This document shows positions 25,061-34,273 of a DNA stretch of 64,000 bases, piece after piece. The translations under genes and the position numbers were made by a program. The DNA is taken from NCBI GenBank assembly GCA_963746825.1, contig CAVVCU010000005.1, forward strand, positions 310,001 to 374,000, given 5' to 3'. How positions within the stretch are numbered: position 1 is the stretch's first letter; each line of letters opens with the position of its first letter. The notes below the pieces were generated by a model that did not search any database, had not been told where the DNA came from, and worked only from the letters and a program-made list of their open reading frames with translations. This DNA is from JACVRW01 sp963746825 (GTDB lineage Bacteria; Actinomycetota; Thermoleophilia; Solirubrobacterales; Thermoleophilaceae).

Positions 25061-27703
25061 ATGAAAGCCGCCCAGATCCGGGAGCAGTACCTGTCGTTCT
25101 TCGAGGAGCGCGGCCACCTGCGCGTGCCGTCGGCCTCGCTCGTGCCCTCGTCCTATGACCCCACGGTGCTCCTCACCACCGCGGGCATGCAGCCCTTCAA
25201 GCCGTACTTCCGCGGCGAGGAGGAGCCGCCCTCCAAGCGGCTGACCTCTTGCCAGAAGACGTTCCGCACCACCGACATCGAGAACGTGGGAATGACTCAT
25301 CGCCATCTCACCCTGTTCGAGATGCTGGGCAACTTCTCGGTGGGCGACTACTTCAAGGAGGGCGCGGTCGACTTCGCCCTCGACCTCGCCACCAATGGCC
25401 TCGGCCTGGACTTCGACAAGATCTGGATCACCGTCTTCGGCGGCGACGAGGAGCTCGGCCTGGGCCCCGACAGCGAGGCCATCGCGTGTTGGCGCGCGGT
25501 CGGCGTGCCCGATGACCGGATCGTCCTGCTGGGCCGCGACGACAACTTCTGGCAGTCCGGCCCGACCGGCCCGTGCGGCCCCTGCTCGGAGCTGTATCTG
25601 GACCGCGGCCCGGCCTTCGGCCCCGAGACCGACCGTCCCGGCGACGACACCGAGCGCTATCTCGAGTTCTGGAATCTCGTGTTCATGCAGTTCGAGCTTC
25701 AGGCCGACGGCTCGCTGCCCGAGCTTCCCGCGCAGAACATCGACACCGGGATGGGCCTCGAGCGGATGGCGGCCATCCTCCAGGACGTGGAGTCGATCTA
25801 CGAGACCGACCTGTTCGTGCCTCTGATCGCGCTGGGCGAGGAGCTCTCGGGCCGGCGCAACGGCCAGGACTTTCCCACCACTCGCGCCCTGCGCATCCTC
25901 GCCGACCACGGCCGCGCGGCGGCGCTGCTGATCAGCGACGGGGTGGTGCCCAGCAACGAGGATCGCGGCTACATCCTGCGACGCATCATGCGCCGGACGA
26001 TTCAGCAGGGCCGCGTGCTGGGCCTCGACGAGCCCTTCCTGCCCGCCCTCTACGCGCGCGCGGTGGAAACCCTGGGCGACGCCTATCCCGCCCTCAGGAC
26101 CGAGTGGGACAACATCGAGCGCTGGGCGCGCTCGGAGGAGCAGGGCTTCGGGCGCACGCTCGAGCAGGGTGAGCGCCTGCTGGCCGAGATCGTCGAGCGG
26201 GCCAAGGAGGGAGGCACCAGCTGGGTCGACGCCGCCGACGCCTTCAAGCTCCACGACACCTACGGCTTTCCCTACGAGATGACCCAGGAGCTGCTCGCCG
26301 AGCAGGGGCTGTCGGTCGACGACCAGGGCTTCGAGGAGCTGATGGAGCGCGCCCGCGAGATCTCGCGCCGAGGCTCATCGCGCACGCGCGCGACGGCCGA
26401 GGCGGCCAGCGACGTCCACGTCGAGCACGAGGACGTGCTGCGCTTCGCGCGCGACGCCGGCTTTCGCACGCGCTTCGTCGGCTACGAGACCACCGAGGCC
26501 CAGACCGTGCTCAGGGTGGCCGAGCGAACCAACGGCTGGCTGTTGGCCAAGCTCGAGGAGTCGCCCTTCTACGCGGAGGGTGGCGGCCAGGTATCCGACA
26601 GCGGGGTGGTTGAGACCGCGTCCGGGCGCGCGCGGGTGGTCGACGTCTTTCGCCTGGGCGACGACCAGGCGCTCGCGCTCGAGCCCGTGGAGGGCGAGCT
26701 CGGCGAAGGCGAGCAGGTGACGGCGAAGGTCGAGCGCGGCACGCGCCTCGCCACCATGCGCAATCACACGGCCACCCATCTCCTGCACGCCGCGCTGCGC
26801 GAGCGCCTGGGCAGCCACGTGCGCCAGGCCGGCTCCTACGTCGGGCCCGACAAGCTGCGCTTCGACTTCACCCACGGCGAGCGGCTATCCGAGGACGACC
26901 TGGCCTTCGTCGAGGGCGCGGTCTCGGAGTGGATCGCCTCCAATCATCCGGTCCGCGCGATCGAGACGACAAAGGACGAAGCGGTGCGCCTCGGGGCGAT
27001 GGCCCTGTTCGGCGAGAAGTACGGCGAATGGGTGCGCATGGTCGACATCGACGGCGTGTCGCGCGAGCTGTGCGGTGGAACCCACGTGGCGGCCACGTCA
27101 GAGCTGGGGCTCTTCCACCTGACCGGCGAGACCTCGAGCGCCTCCAACGTGCGCCGCATCGAGGCGGTCACGGGGCCGGCGAGCGCCGAGCTGTTTCGCG
27201 AGCGCACGCAGGCGTTGCGGCAGATCGGCGCGCTGCTCAAGGTGCCCGAGCACGAGGCGCTGCGCGCCGTGGAGCGCCTCAACGAGCGGGTCAAGGAGCT
27301 GGGGCGAAAGCCGGCCGGAGGACCCGACCGCGGCGCGGCGGACGAACTCGTGAACGCCGCCGGCGAGTTGAGCGGCGCGCGGATCGTCGTGGAGCAGGTC
27401 GAGGTGCCCGCCGCCAAGGCGCTGCTGGAGCTCTCCGACGCCGTCCGCCAGCGCCTGGGTGACTCCGTGGTGGTGCTGGGCACGGCCGTCGACGGCCGGG
27501 TGCATCTGGTGGCCAACGTCGCCCCCGCACTGGTCGAGCGCGGAGTGAAGGCCGGCGCCGTGATCAGCGCCGCCGCCCAGGCGGCCGGTGGTGGCGGCGG
27601 TGGGCGGGACACGATGGCCCAGGCGGGCGGGCGCGACCCGGACAAGCTGCCCGAGGCCCTGGCGGTCGCGCGCGCCGAGATAGAGAAGGCTCTGGCCGGC
27701 TGA
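25061..27703 (+). CDS. alaS: alanine--tRNA ligase
   Basis: Class II synthetase of 880 residues, the normal bacterial length. The aminoacylation core begins IREQYLSFFEERGHLRVPS, followed by motif RGEEEPPSKRLTSCQKTFRTTD. The editing domain carries the HxxxH and CxxxH zinc/catalytic sites (NHTATHLLHA; CGGTHVAATSELG). The C-terminal DHHA1/oligomerisation domain ends with a Gly-rich GGGGGGRDTMAQAGGRDPDKL. It is the first gene of an alaS-ruvX-mltG-aroE run that also leads into the pilus operon. Confidence 0.97.
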   Translation: MKAAQIREQYLSFFEERGHLRVPSASLVPSSYDPTVLLTTAGMQPFKPYFRGEEEPPSKRLTSCQKTFRTTDIENVGMTHRHLTLFEMLGNFSVGDYFKEGAVDFALDLATNGLGLDFDKIWITVFGGDEELGLGPDSEAIACWRAVGVPDDRIVLLGRDDNFWQSGPTGPCGPCSELYLDRGPAFGPETDRPGDDTERYLEFWNLVFMQFELQADGSLPELPAQNIDTGMGLERMAAILQDVESIYETDLFVPLIALGEELSGRRNGQDFPTTRALRILADHGRAAALLISDGVVPSNEDRGYILRRIMRRTIQQGRVLGLDEPFLPALYARAVETLGDAYPALRTEWDNIERWARSEEQGFGRTLEQGERLLAEIVERAKEGGTSWVDAADAFKLHDTYGFPYEMTQELLAEQGLSVDDQGFEELMERAREISRRGSSRTRATAEAASDVHVEHEDVLRFARDAGFRTRFVGYETTEAQTVLRVAERTNGWLLAKLEESPFYAEGGGQVSDSGVVETASGRARVVDVFRLGDDQALALEPVEGELGEGEQVTAKVERGTRLATMRNHTATHLLHAALRERLGSHVRQAGSYVGPDKLRFDFTHGERLSEDDLAFVEGAVSEWIASNHPVRAIETTKDEAVRLGAMALFGEKYGEWVRMVDIDGVSRELCGGTHVAATSELGLFHLTGETSSASNVRRIEAVTGPASAELFRERTQALRQIGALLKVPEHEALRAVERLNERVKELGRKPAGGPDRGAADELVNAAGELSGARIVVEQVEVPAAKALLELSDAVRQRLGDSVVVLGTAVDGRVHLVANVAPALVERGVKAGAVISAAAQAAGGGGGGRDTMAQAGGRDPDKLPEALAVARAEIEKALAG

Positions 27704-27705
27704 CG

Positions 27706-28107
27706 GTGGCGCGGATCGTCGCACTCGACCACGGGTCGGCCCGCTGTGGCTGCGCGGTATCGGACCCCTCGGCCACCCTGGCGACGCCGCTGCGGGCGGT
27801 CGAGCGACCCGACACCAAGAAGGGCCTGAGCGCGGTGGCCCGGCTCGTCGAGGAGCAGGACGCCGAGCGCGTGATCGTCGGTCTGCCGCTGACGCTGGCG
27901 GGCGAGGAAGGCGATCAGGCCGCCGAGGCGCGTGCATTCGCCGAGCGCCTCGAACGGAGGCTGCGCGTGCCCGTGGAGCTATACGACGAGCGTCTCACCA
28001 CGAGGCTGGCCGAGCGGGCGGGCGGAAGCGGGGACGAGGACTCCCGCGCCGCCGCCCATCTACTCGAGAGCTATCTCGCCGGGCGCTCGGCGAGAACGTA
28101 CGGATGA
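27706..28107 (+). CDS. ruvX: putative pre-16S rRNA nuclease (YqgF/RuvX)
   Basis: A 133-residue RNase H-fold nuclease, involved in 16S rRNA 5'-end maturation or Holliday junction resolution. The family motifs are present: IVALDHGSARCG (catalytic Asp), VIVGLPLTLAG, VELYDERLTT and the C-terminal Asp-containing DSRAAAHLLESYL. GTG start two bases after the alaS stop; the stop overlaps mltG by ATGA. alaS followed by this gene is a widely conserved pair. Confidence 0.93.
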   Translation: MARIVALDHGSARCGCAVSDPSATLATPLRAVERPDTKKGLSAVARLVEEQDAERVIVGLPLTLAGEEGDQAAEARAFAERLERRLRVPVELYDERLTTRLAERAGGSGDEDSRAAAHLLESYLAGRSARTYG

Positions 28108-29318
28108 GCAGCGGACCGCCGCCCGTGCCCGGACGCTCGGCCGACGAGCGCGAGGCGGCGCGCCGGGAGCGCGAGGCCCGCCGTTCGGGCGCCGACGGCT
28201 CGGTCGCCACGCCGCCGCCGCGCGAGCCGGCGCCGGACGGCCGGCCCGACGCTCCCGAGGGCGCACCTCCACGCCGGGCGCGCCCACGGGTGGGGCGGCT
28301 GGTGGCCCTGGCGGTGGTGCTGGCCGCACTGGCCGGTGTGGCGTGGTTCGCCCTGAACCTCTTCCAGCCTCTCCAGGGCGAGGGGGAGGGGGAGGTGCGC
28401 GTGGTGATTCCCCAGGGTGCCAGCCTGGGCGACATCGCCGACCAGCTCGAGCAGGAGGGAGTGGTCGACTCGTCCACCTTCTTCGCCCTGCGGGCGCGCA
28501 TCGCGGGCCGAAGCGGCGATCTCAAGCCCGGGCCCTACACCTTCCAGGGCGGCATGGGCTACACCGATGTGCTCGACACGCTCGAGGAGGGCGTCCCGCC
28601 GAACGTGGTGATGGTCACGATCCCCGAGGGCCGCTCGCGTGCGGAGGTCGCCCCGACGGTCCGGCGGCTCCGGGGCAACTATCTCCGCGCCACCCTGCGC
28701 TCGCGGCTGCTCAACCCACGCCGCTACGGAGCGAAGGGTGCCAAGTCGCTGGAGGGCTTCCTCTTCCCGGCCACCTACGAGCTGCGCAAGGGCCGGCCGG
28801 TGAAGAAGCTCGTGAACGCACAGCTCGAGGCCTTCAAGGAGAACTTCTCCAAGGTCGACCTTCGCTTCGCCCGGCGCAGGAACCTCACCCCCTACGACGT
28901 GCTGACCATCGCCTCGCTGGTGGAGCGCGAGACCGCGGTGCCCCGGGAACGCGCGCTGATCGCCTCCGTGATCTACAACCGCCTCAGGAACGACATCCGG
29001 CTCGACATCGACGCCACAACCCGCTTCGCCGTGGGCAACTGGAACCAGCCGCTGAAGGTGTCCGAGCTGCAGAACCCCTCGCTCTATAACACGCGCGTGC
29101 ATTCGGGCCTGCCGCCGGGACCGATCGGCAGCCCCGGCCTGAAGTCGATCGAGGCGGCCGCCCGCCCGGCCAAGACGGGCTTCATCTTCTACGTGGCGGC
29201 GGTGTGCGGCAACGGCAAGCACAAGTTCGCCGAGACCGACGCCGAGTTCCAGCGCTACGTGGCCGAGTACGACGCCGCCCGCGCCGAGCGCGGCGGGAAG
29301 TCTCCGACCAACTGCTAG
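28104..29318 (+). CDS. mltG: endolytic transglycosylase MltG (YceG-like)
   Basis: 404 residues. A ~60-residue charged, Pro/Arg-rich cytoplasmic segment is followed by one membrane helix (about 65-85) and an extracytoplasmic YceG domain. The domain starts with a LysM-like part (VVIPQGASLGDIADQLEQEG) and carries the catalytic glutamate in IASLVERETAV, then SVIYNRL and SGLPPGPIGSPGL, both typical. It cleaves nascent glycan strands and sets their length. ATGA overlap with ruvX. Confidence 0.94.
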   Translation: MSSGPPPVPGRSADEREAARREREARRSGADGSVATPPPREPAPDGRPDAPEGAPPRRARPRVGRLVALAVVLAALAGVAWFALNLFQPLQGEGEGEVRVVIPQGASLGDIADQLEQEGVVDSSTFFALRARIAGRSGDLKPGPYTFQGGMGYTDVLDTLEEGVPPNVVMVTIPEGRSRAEVAPTVRRLRGNYLRATLRSRLLNPRRYGAKGAKSLEGFLFPATYELRKGRPVKKLVNAQLEAFKENFSKVDLRFARRRNLTPYDVLTIASLVERETAVPRERALIASVIYNRLRNDIRLDIDATTRFAVGNWNQPLKVSELQNPSLYNTRVHSGLPPGPIGSPGLKSIEAAARPAKTGFIFYVAAVCGNGKHKFAETDAEFQRYVAEYDAARAERGGKSPTNC

Positions 29319-29323
29319 ATCGA

Positions 29324-30094
29324 GTGACCCTCTGCGGCGTCCTCGGCTTCCCCGTCGCCCACAGCCGCTCGCCGGCCATGATGAACGCGGCCTTCGCCGG
29401 GCTCGGCATGGACTGGCGCTACGTGCACCTGCCGATCTCGCCCGCCCTGTTCGCGGAGACCGCGCGCGCTCTGCCGCGCAGCGGCTACCGGGGAGCCAAC
29501 GTCACGATCCCCCACAAGGTCGCCGCCCACGATCTCGCCGGCGAGCTGAGCGCGGCCGCGAGAGCGATCGGCGCGGTGAACACGCTGGTGTTCGAGGAGG
29601 ACGGCGGGATCGCCGGCCACAACACCGACGCCGGCGGCTTTCTCGATGCGCTCGGCAGCGAGCCCGCCGGCCGGCGGGCGCTCGTGCTCGGCGCCGGCGG
29701 CGCCGCCCGCGCGGTGGCCTGGGCGCTGCGTGAGGCGGGGGCCGACGTGGCGGTGTGGAACCGCACGCGCGACCGGGCCGCGCAGCTGGCCGAGACGCTC
29801 GGGGTGAGGCTCAGCGAGCAGGGCGAGCCGGCCGAGATCCTCGTGAACGCCACCAGCGTCGGGCTCGACGGCGAGGATCCGGTCAGCGCGCTGCCGCTGG
29901 GGGACGCCGACGTGGTGGTCGACCTGGTCTACGCGCGCGAGGCGACCCCGCTTGTCCGGTGGGCTCGGGCGCGCGGCACTCGAGTTGTCGACGGTCTCGA
30001 GATCCTGCTCGCCCAGGGGGCGCGGAGCTTCGAGCTCTGGACCTCTCGCCCGGCTCCACTCGCGGCCATGCGGGCCGGTCTCGACTCCGTCTAG
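29324..30094 (+). CDS. aroE: shikimate dehydrogenase
   Basis: A 256-residue NADP-dependent enzyme that reduces 3-dehydroshikimate to shikimate. Substrate-site residues are in FPVAHSRSPAMMNAAF and the catalytic lysine in GANVTIPHK; NTDAGGF follows. The Rossmann motif is GAGGAAR with WNRTRDRA as the cofactor-selecting segment. GTG 29324 is five bases after the mltG stop and gives the standard N-terminus. The other shikimate genes (aroC, aroKB, aroQ) lie 26 kb away beyond the pilus locus. Confidence 0.94.
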   Translation: MTLCGVLGFPVAHSRSPAMMNAAFAGLGMDWRYVHLPISPALFAETARALPRSGYRGANVTIPHKVAAHDLAGELSAAARAIGAVNTLVFEEDGGIAGHNTDAGGFLDALGSEPAGRRALVLGAGGAARAVAWALREAGADVAVWNRTRDRAAQLAETLGVRLSEQGEPAEILVNATSVGLDGEDPVSALPLGDADVVVDLVYAREATPLVRWARARGTRVVDGLEILLAQGARSFELWTSRPAPLAAMRAGLDSV

Positions 30095-30110
30095 AAACAC
30101 CTCCCGCGCC

Positions 30111-30137
30111 TAAACAAGCCCCCGGCCATGCCGATAT
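30111..30137 (+). promoter_or_regulatory. sigma-28-type promoter of the first pilus operon
   Basis: TAAA at 30111-30114, exactly 15 bases, then GCCGATAT at 30130-30137. This is a full match to the flagellar/WhiG/SigD consensus (TAAA-N15-GCCGATAA/T). Transcription would begin at about 30144-30146, right at the ATG used for the first gene. Confidence 0.8.
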
Positions 30138-30145
30138 GCGTGGCA

Positions 30146-31414
30146 ATGGCGATCTCCCGCCCCTTCCTGCTCGCCGTGCTCGGAGTCGCGCTGCTCGCGG
30201 CGACCTTCGTGTCGGTGCAGAACGCCCGCAACAAGGCATCCGAGGAAGCGGCCCCCGTCGCGCAGCAATCCCCGCCGCCGGCCGAGGCGCCCGCCACTCA
30301 GGCGAAGCCCGCCCCATCCCCCGTCGACACCCTCAAGTCCTCGCTATCCGGCAAGCTGCAGAGCGCGGCGTTCGACGTTCGCGTGAGGCTCTCCGGCGGC
30401 TCGGCCGCGGCCAAGGCCGAGCTCACCGGAGCCTTCGAGCGCGGCGCGGCCAACGACGTTCCCGCCATCGATCTCGACGCGCGAGTCACAGCGCCGGGAC
30501 AGTCGTTCGCCGGCGGCTTCGTGGCGGTCGAGGAGAAGGCCTACTTCACCCAGGGAGCCCAGGCGTGGCTGGTACCCGCCCAGGCCTGGGATCCAGTGGT
30601 GCAGGCCGTGGCCGACCGAACCGGTGCCCAACCGCAGCCACAGCAGCTTCCCTTCGAGGTGCATCCGGAGACCTGGGTGCGCGACGCGAAGACCGTCGGC
30701 ACCGAGCAGCTCGACGGCATAGAGGCCACCCACGTGTCCGCGTCGGTCGACGTCGAGGCGATGGCGCGCGACCTCGGCCGGTCGGTTCCCGGCGGCGCTG
30801 GCCTCCCCGCGCCCCGGCAGATCGGCGGGCTGGTGGAGCGAGCGGAGTTCGACGCCTGGGTGGGATCGGACCAGATCCTGCGCCGCGTGACCGCCCGCGT
30901 TGCCTTCGACTCGGGCGCCCGGCGGCCCAGCAGCGTCGACTTCGCCCTCGACCTGACCGGGGTCAACAAGCCCCAGAAGATCGGGGCGCCCGCCAACGTG
31001 CGCCCCGGCGTGCCCGGCGGCCGGTACGGACAGACCGCCCTGGGCTTCACCGCCGGCCTGGCCGGCCTCACCGGCGCGGAGGCGCTGTCCCTCGCCGCGC
31101 TCTCCACTGACAATCCGCAGAAGGCCGCGCGCGCGGTGAAGGCCCACAAGAAGGTCGTGATCTTCTTTCGCAACCCCCAGGGGCTCGACGACAGGGCCGT
31201 GGCCCGGTCGGTTCGAGCCCTGGAGCGCGGATCGCCGGCGGTGGTGCTGACCGATCACGTCGACGCAGTCGAGCGCTACGGAAAGCTGGTGGAGGACCTC
31301 GGTGTGTCGCAGACGCCCTCCCTGGTGCTGATCGACAGCACAGGCGACGCCCGCCTCATCGAGGGCTTCATCGACTCGAATTCGCTCACCCAGGCCGTCG
31401 CGGACGCGCGATGA
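30146..31414 (+). CDS. membrane-anchored lipobinding-like protein with thioredoxin-fold C-terminus, pilus operon
   Basis: 422 residues. An N-terminal signal anchor (FLLAVLGVALLAATFVSVQ) is followed by a Pro/Ala-rich linker. The middle (about 65-290) resembles LppX/LprG/LolA-like lipid-carrier folds (SGKLQSAAFDVRVRLSGG, GLVERAEFDAWVGSDQILRRV). The C-terminal ~100 residues have a thioredoxin-like pattern (KKVVIFFRNPQGLDDR, then VSQTPSLVLIDSTG with a cis-Pro) but no CxxC, so no redox activity is expected. ATG 30146 is used because ATG 30128 overlaps the predicted -10. The stop overlaps pilB by ATGA, making this the first gene of the assembly operon; a role in the pilus machine is inferred. Confidence 0.7.
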   Translation: MAISRPFLLAVLGVALLAATFVSVQNARNKASEEAAPVAQQSPPPAEAPATQAKPAPSPVDTLKSSLSGKLQSAAFDVRVRLSGGSAAAKAELTGAFERGAANDVPAIDLDARVTAPGQSFAGGFVAVEEKAYFTQGAQAWLVPAQAWDPVVQAVADRTGAQPQPQQLPFEVHPETWVRDAKTVGTEQLDGIEATHVSASVDVEAMARDLGRSVPGGAGLPAPRQIGGLVERAEFDAWVGSDQILRRVTARVAFDSGARRPSSVDFALDLTGVNKPQKIGAPANVRPGVPGGRYGQTALGFTAGLAGLTGAEALSLAALSTDNPQKAARAVKAHKKVVIFFRNPQGLDDRAVARSVRALERGSPAVVLTDHVDAVERYGKLVEDLGVSQTPSLVLIDSTGDARLIEGFIDSNSLTQAVADAR

Positions 31415-33168
31415 CCGAGGCGCCGGTCGCATCGGCCCCGAGCGCTGTACCGGAGGGCCGGCCTCCCGTCGCGCCGGAGAGTGCCGACGGGCTGACGGCG
31501 CCACAGCGCAAGGCGGGCTCGCGCTTCATCTCCGACGTCCTCGTGGAGATGGAGTTTCTCCCGCGCGAGCGCGTCGACCAGGCGGTCGAGCAGGGCAAGG
31601 GCAGCGGACGCTCGGCCGAGCAGATACTGATGGAGGCCGGAGCCATCACCGGAGACCAACTGGCGCGCGCCACCGCGCAGCGCTTCGGGCTCTACCACGT
31701 AGATCTCACGATGTTCAAGACCGACGTGTCGGCCCTGAACTCGATCAGCGCCCAGGCGGCCCGGCGGCTCAACGCCGCGCCGATCGGCTTCGACGAGCGC
31801 GGGCAGCTGCTGGTGGCCATGTCCGATCCCTCGAACGTGCTGGCTCTCGACGACCTGAAGCTGATGGCCGGCCACGAGGTTCGGCCGGTGGTCGCCTCGC
31901 CCGACGACATACACCAGCTGATCGGGCGCATGAGCCGGCTCGACAGCGCCGTGGCCGAGGCGGTGTCCGAGGGCGAGGAGCAGCTCGCCGACGTAACCGA
32001 GATCCGCGAGTCGGCCGAGGACGCCCCGGTGATCAAGCTCGTCAACTCGATCATCGCCCAGGCCGTCGAGGAGGGAGCCTCGGACATTCACTACGAGCCC
32101 GACGGCCGGGACATGCGTGTGCGCTTTCGTGTTGACGGCGTGCTGCGCGAGACGACGGAGATCCCGCGCCGGATGGTGGCCGGCGTGGTCTCGCGCGTGA
32201 AGATCATGGCCGACCTCGACATCGCCGAGAAGCGCGTGCCGCAGGACGGCCGCGTGGGGCTGACCGTCGAGGGCCACGCCATCGACACCCGCGTGGTGAC
32301 CATGCCGCGCGTGGACGGCGAGGGGATCGTGATGCGAATCCTGGACAAGTCGCAGGCGCTGATCGGGCTCGACCATCTGGGCATGTCGGCGGGCAGCGAG
32401 GCGCTCTTCGAGGACGCCTTCCGGCGCTCCTACGGCGCGGTGCTGGCCACCGGGCCGACCGGATCCGGCAAGTCCACGACCCTCTACGCGGCGCTCAACG
32501 AGATCAACGAGCCCCAGCGCAACATCATCACCATCGAGGATCCGGTCGAGTACCAGATCGCCGGGATCAACCAGCTGCAGGTGAACATGAAGGCGGGCCT
32601 GAGCTTCGCCAGCGGCCTGCGCGCGATGCTGCGCGCCGATCCCGACGTGATCATGGTCGGCGAGATCCGCGACGGCGACACGGCCAAGATCGCGATCGAG
32701 TCGGCCCTCACCGGGCACCTCGTCCTGAGCACGCTGCACACCAACGACGCGCCCTCGGCGATCACCCGGCTGACCGAGATGGGGATCGAGCCGTTTCTCT
32801 CCGCCTCGGCGATCGTGGCCATCGTCGCCCAACGGCTCGTGCGCTCGCTGTGCACCTACTGCAAGAAGCGCACGATGCTCTCGGTCTCGTCGCTCGAGAA
32901 GGCGGGCTTCAACGTCGCCTTCGACCTCGAGGCCTACGAGCCGATGGGCTGCGGGCGCTGCGGCGGCTCGGGCTACAAGGGCCGGACCGGCCTGTACGAG
33001 GTGATGGTGATCTCCGACGAGATCAGGGACCTGACCGTGGAGCGCGGCTCGGCGGAGGACATTCGCAAGGTCGCGGTGGCCCAGGGCATGCGCCCGCTGC
33101 GCGCCGACGGCTTCGAGAAGGTCAAGAACGGAATCACGTCCATCGCCGAGGTGGCGCGGGTCACGTGA
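31411..33168 (+). CDS. pilB: type IV pilus assembly ATPase PilB (GspE family)
   Basis: A 585-residue hexameric extension ATPase. The N-terminal MshEN/T2SSE_N domain (about 35-190) is the type that can bind c-di-GMP in some homologues. Then come Walker A GPTGSGKST (about residue 350), the Asp box ITIEDPVEYQ, Walker B DPDVIMVGEIRD and the His box STLHTNDAPSA. Two zinc-binding CxxC pairs, CTYCKK and CGRCGG, lie in the C-terminal part, as in PilB/GspE. First of three machine genes pilB-pilT-pilC. Confidence 0.95.
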   Translation: MTEAPVASAPSAVPEGRPPVAPESADGLTAPQRKAGSRFISDVLVEMEFLPRERVDQAVEQGKGSGRSAEQILMEAGAITGDQLARATAQRFGLYHVDLTMFKTDVSALNSISAQAARRLNAAPIGFDERGQLLVAMSDPSNVLALDDLKLMAGHEVRPVVASPDDIHQLIGRMSRLDSAVAEAVSEGEEQLADVTEIRESAEDAPVIKLVNSIIAQAVEEGASDIHYEPDGRDMRVRFRVDGVLRETTEIPRRMVAGVVSRVKIMADLDIAEKRVPQDGRVGLTVEGHAIDTRVVTMPRVDGEGIVMRILDKSQALIGLDHLGMSAGSEALFEDAFRRSYGAVLATGPTGSGKSTTLYAALNEINEPQRNIITIEDPVEYQIAGINQLQVNMKAGLSFASGLRAMLRADPDVIMVGEIRDGDTAKIAIESALTGHLVLSTLHTNDAPSAITRLTEMGIEPFLSASAIVAIVAQRLVRSLCTYCKKRTMLSVSSLEKAGFNVAFDLEAYEPMGCGRCGGSGYKGRTGLYEVMVISDEIRDLTVERGSAEDIRKVAVAQGMRPLRADGFEKVKNGITSIAEVARVT

Positions 33169-33196
33169 TCAAAACCACCCGCCGATAAGGAAGACG

Positions 33197-34270
33197 ATGG
33201 AGTTCGACTTCGCCGAAGTCCTGCTGCAGGTGATGGAGCGACAAGCCTCTGACCTTCACCTCACCGCAGGCTCACCGCCCATGATCCGCCTGCACGGCAA
33301 GCTGCACGCGCTCGATTACCCGCGCCTGACGCCACAGACCACGCGCGAGGTCGTCTACTCCATCCTCACCAACGACCAGCGCCAGAAGCTCGAGACCGAC
33401 TGGCAGATCGACCTCGCCTATTCGATTCCCGGCCGCGCGCGTTTTCGCGTGAACGCCTATTTCCAGCGCGCGTCGCTGTCCGCCGCCTTTCGCCTGATCC
33501 CCCACGAGATCCCGAAGATCGGGAGCCTCGACCTGCCGCCGGTGATCGAGGAGTTCACCAAGAAGCCGCGCGGGTTCGTGCTCGTGACCGGACCCACCGG
33601 CTCGGGCAAGTCGACGACTCTCGCGGCGATGCTCGACCTGATCAACGACGTGCGCCAGGAGCACATCCTCACCATCGAGGACCCGATCGAGTTCCTCCAC
33701 AAGCACAAGCGCTGCATCGTCAACCAGCGCGAGCTGGGGGCCGACGCCCCGAGCTTCGGGTTGGGCCTGAAGGCCGCCCTGCGCCAGGACCCCGACGTGA
33801 TCCTCGTGGGAGAGATGCGGGACCTCGAGACGATCGCGACGGCGCTGACCGCGGCCGAGACCGGCCACCTGGTGTTCGCCACCCTGCACACCCAGGACAC
33901 CGCGCAGACCGTCGACCGTATCGTCGACGTGTTCCCCCCCGAGCAGCAACAGCAGGTTCGTGTGCAGCTGTCGGTGGCCCTGCAGGGCATCGTCACCCAG
34001 CAGCTGCTGCCCAAGGCCGACGGCCAGGGCCGCATCTGCGCCTGCGAGATCCTGGTGCCCACGCCCGCGGTTCGCAACCTGATCCGCGAGGGCAAGACGC
34101 ATCAGATCTACTCCGCCCTGCAGACCGGCGGCCAGTTCGGGATGCAGACCATGGACGCGGCGCTCGTCCAGCTGGTGCGCGAGCACAAGATCACTCGCGA
34201 GCTGGCGGAGTCGCGCTCGAGCGCCCCCGACGAGCTGCGCCGGCTGATGGGCACCGTGAGGGTCGCTTAA
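33197..34270 (+). CDS. pilT: type IV pilus retraction ATPase PilT
   Basis: A 357-residue cytoplasmic ATPase with the PilT N-terminus (LLQVMERQASDLHLTAGSPP), Walker A GPTGSGKST near residue 133, Walker B DPDVILVGEMRD, and the His box ATLHTQDTAQTVDRI. The C-terminal AIRNLIRE-type sequence appears as AVRNLIREGKTHQIYS, needed for retraction in known PilT. It powers pilus disassembly and twitching. 28 bases after pilB and three before pilC. Confidence 0.95.
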   Translation: MEFDFAEVLLQVMERQASDLHLTAGSPPMIRLHGKLHALDYPRLTPQTTREVVYSILTNDQRQKLETDWQIDLAYSIPGRARFRVNAYFQRASLSAAFRLIPHEIPKIGSLDLPPVIEEFTKKPRGFVLVTGPTGSGKSTTLAAMLDLINDVRQEHILTIEDPIEFLHKHKRCIVNQRELGADAPSFGLGLKAALRQDPDVILVGEMRDLETIATALTAAETGHLVFATLHTQDTAQTVDRIVDVFPPEQQQQVRVQLSVALQGIVTQQLLPKADGQGRICACEILVPTPAVRNLIREGKTHQIYSALQTGGQFGMQTMDAALVQLVREHKITRELAESRSSAPDELRRLMGTVRVA

Positions 34271-34273
34271 CCG

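Noticed and set aside
30128..30145. ATG 30128 as start of the first pilus-operon gene
   Set aside because: It overlaps the predicted -10 element, and the signal anchor begins naturally at ATG 30146.
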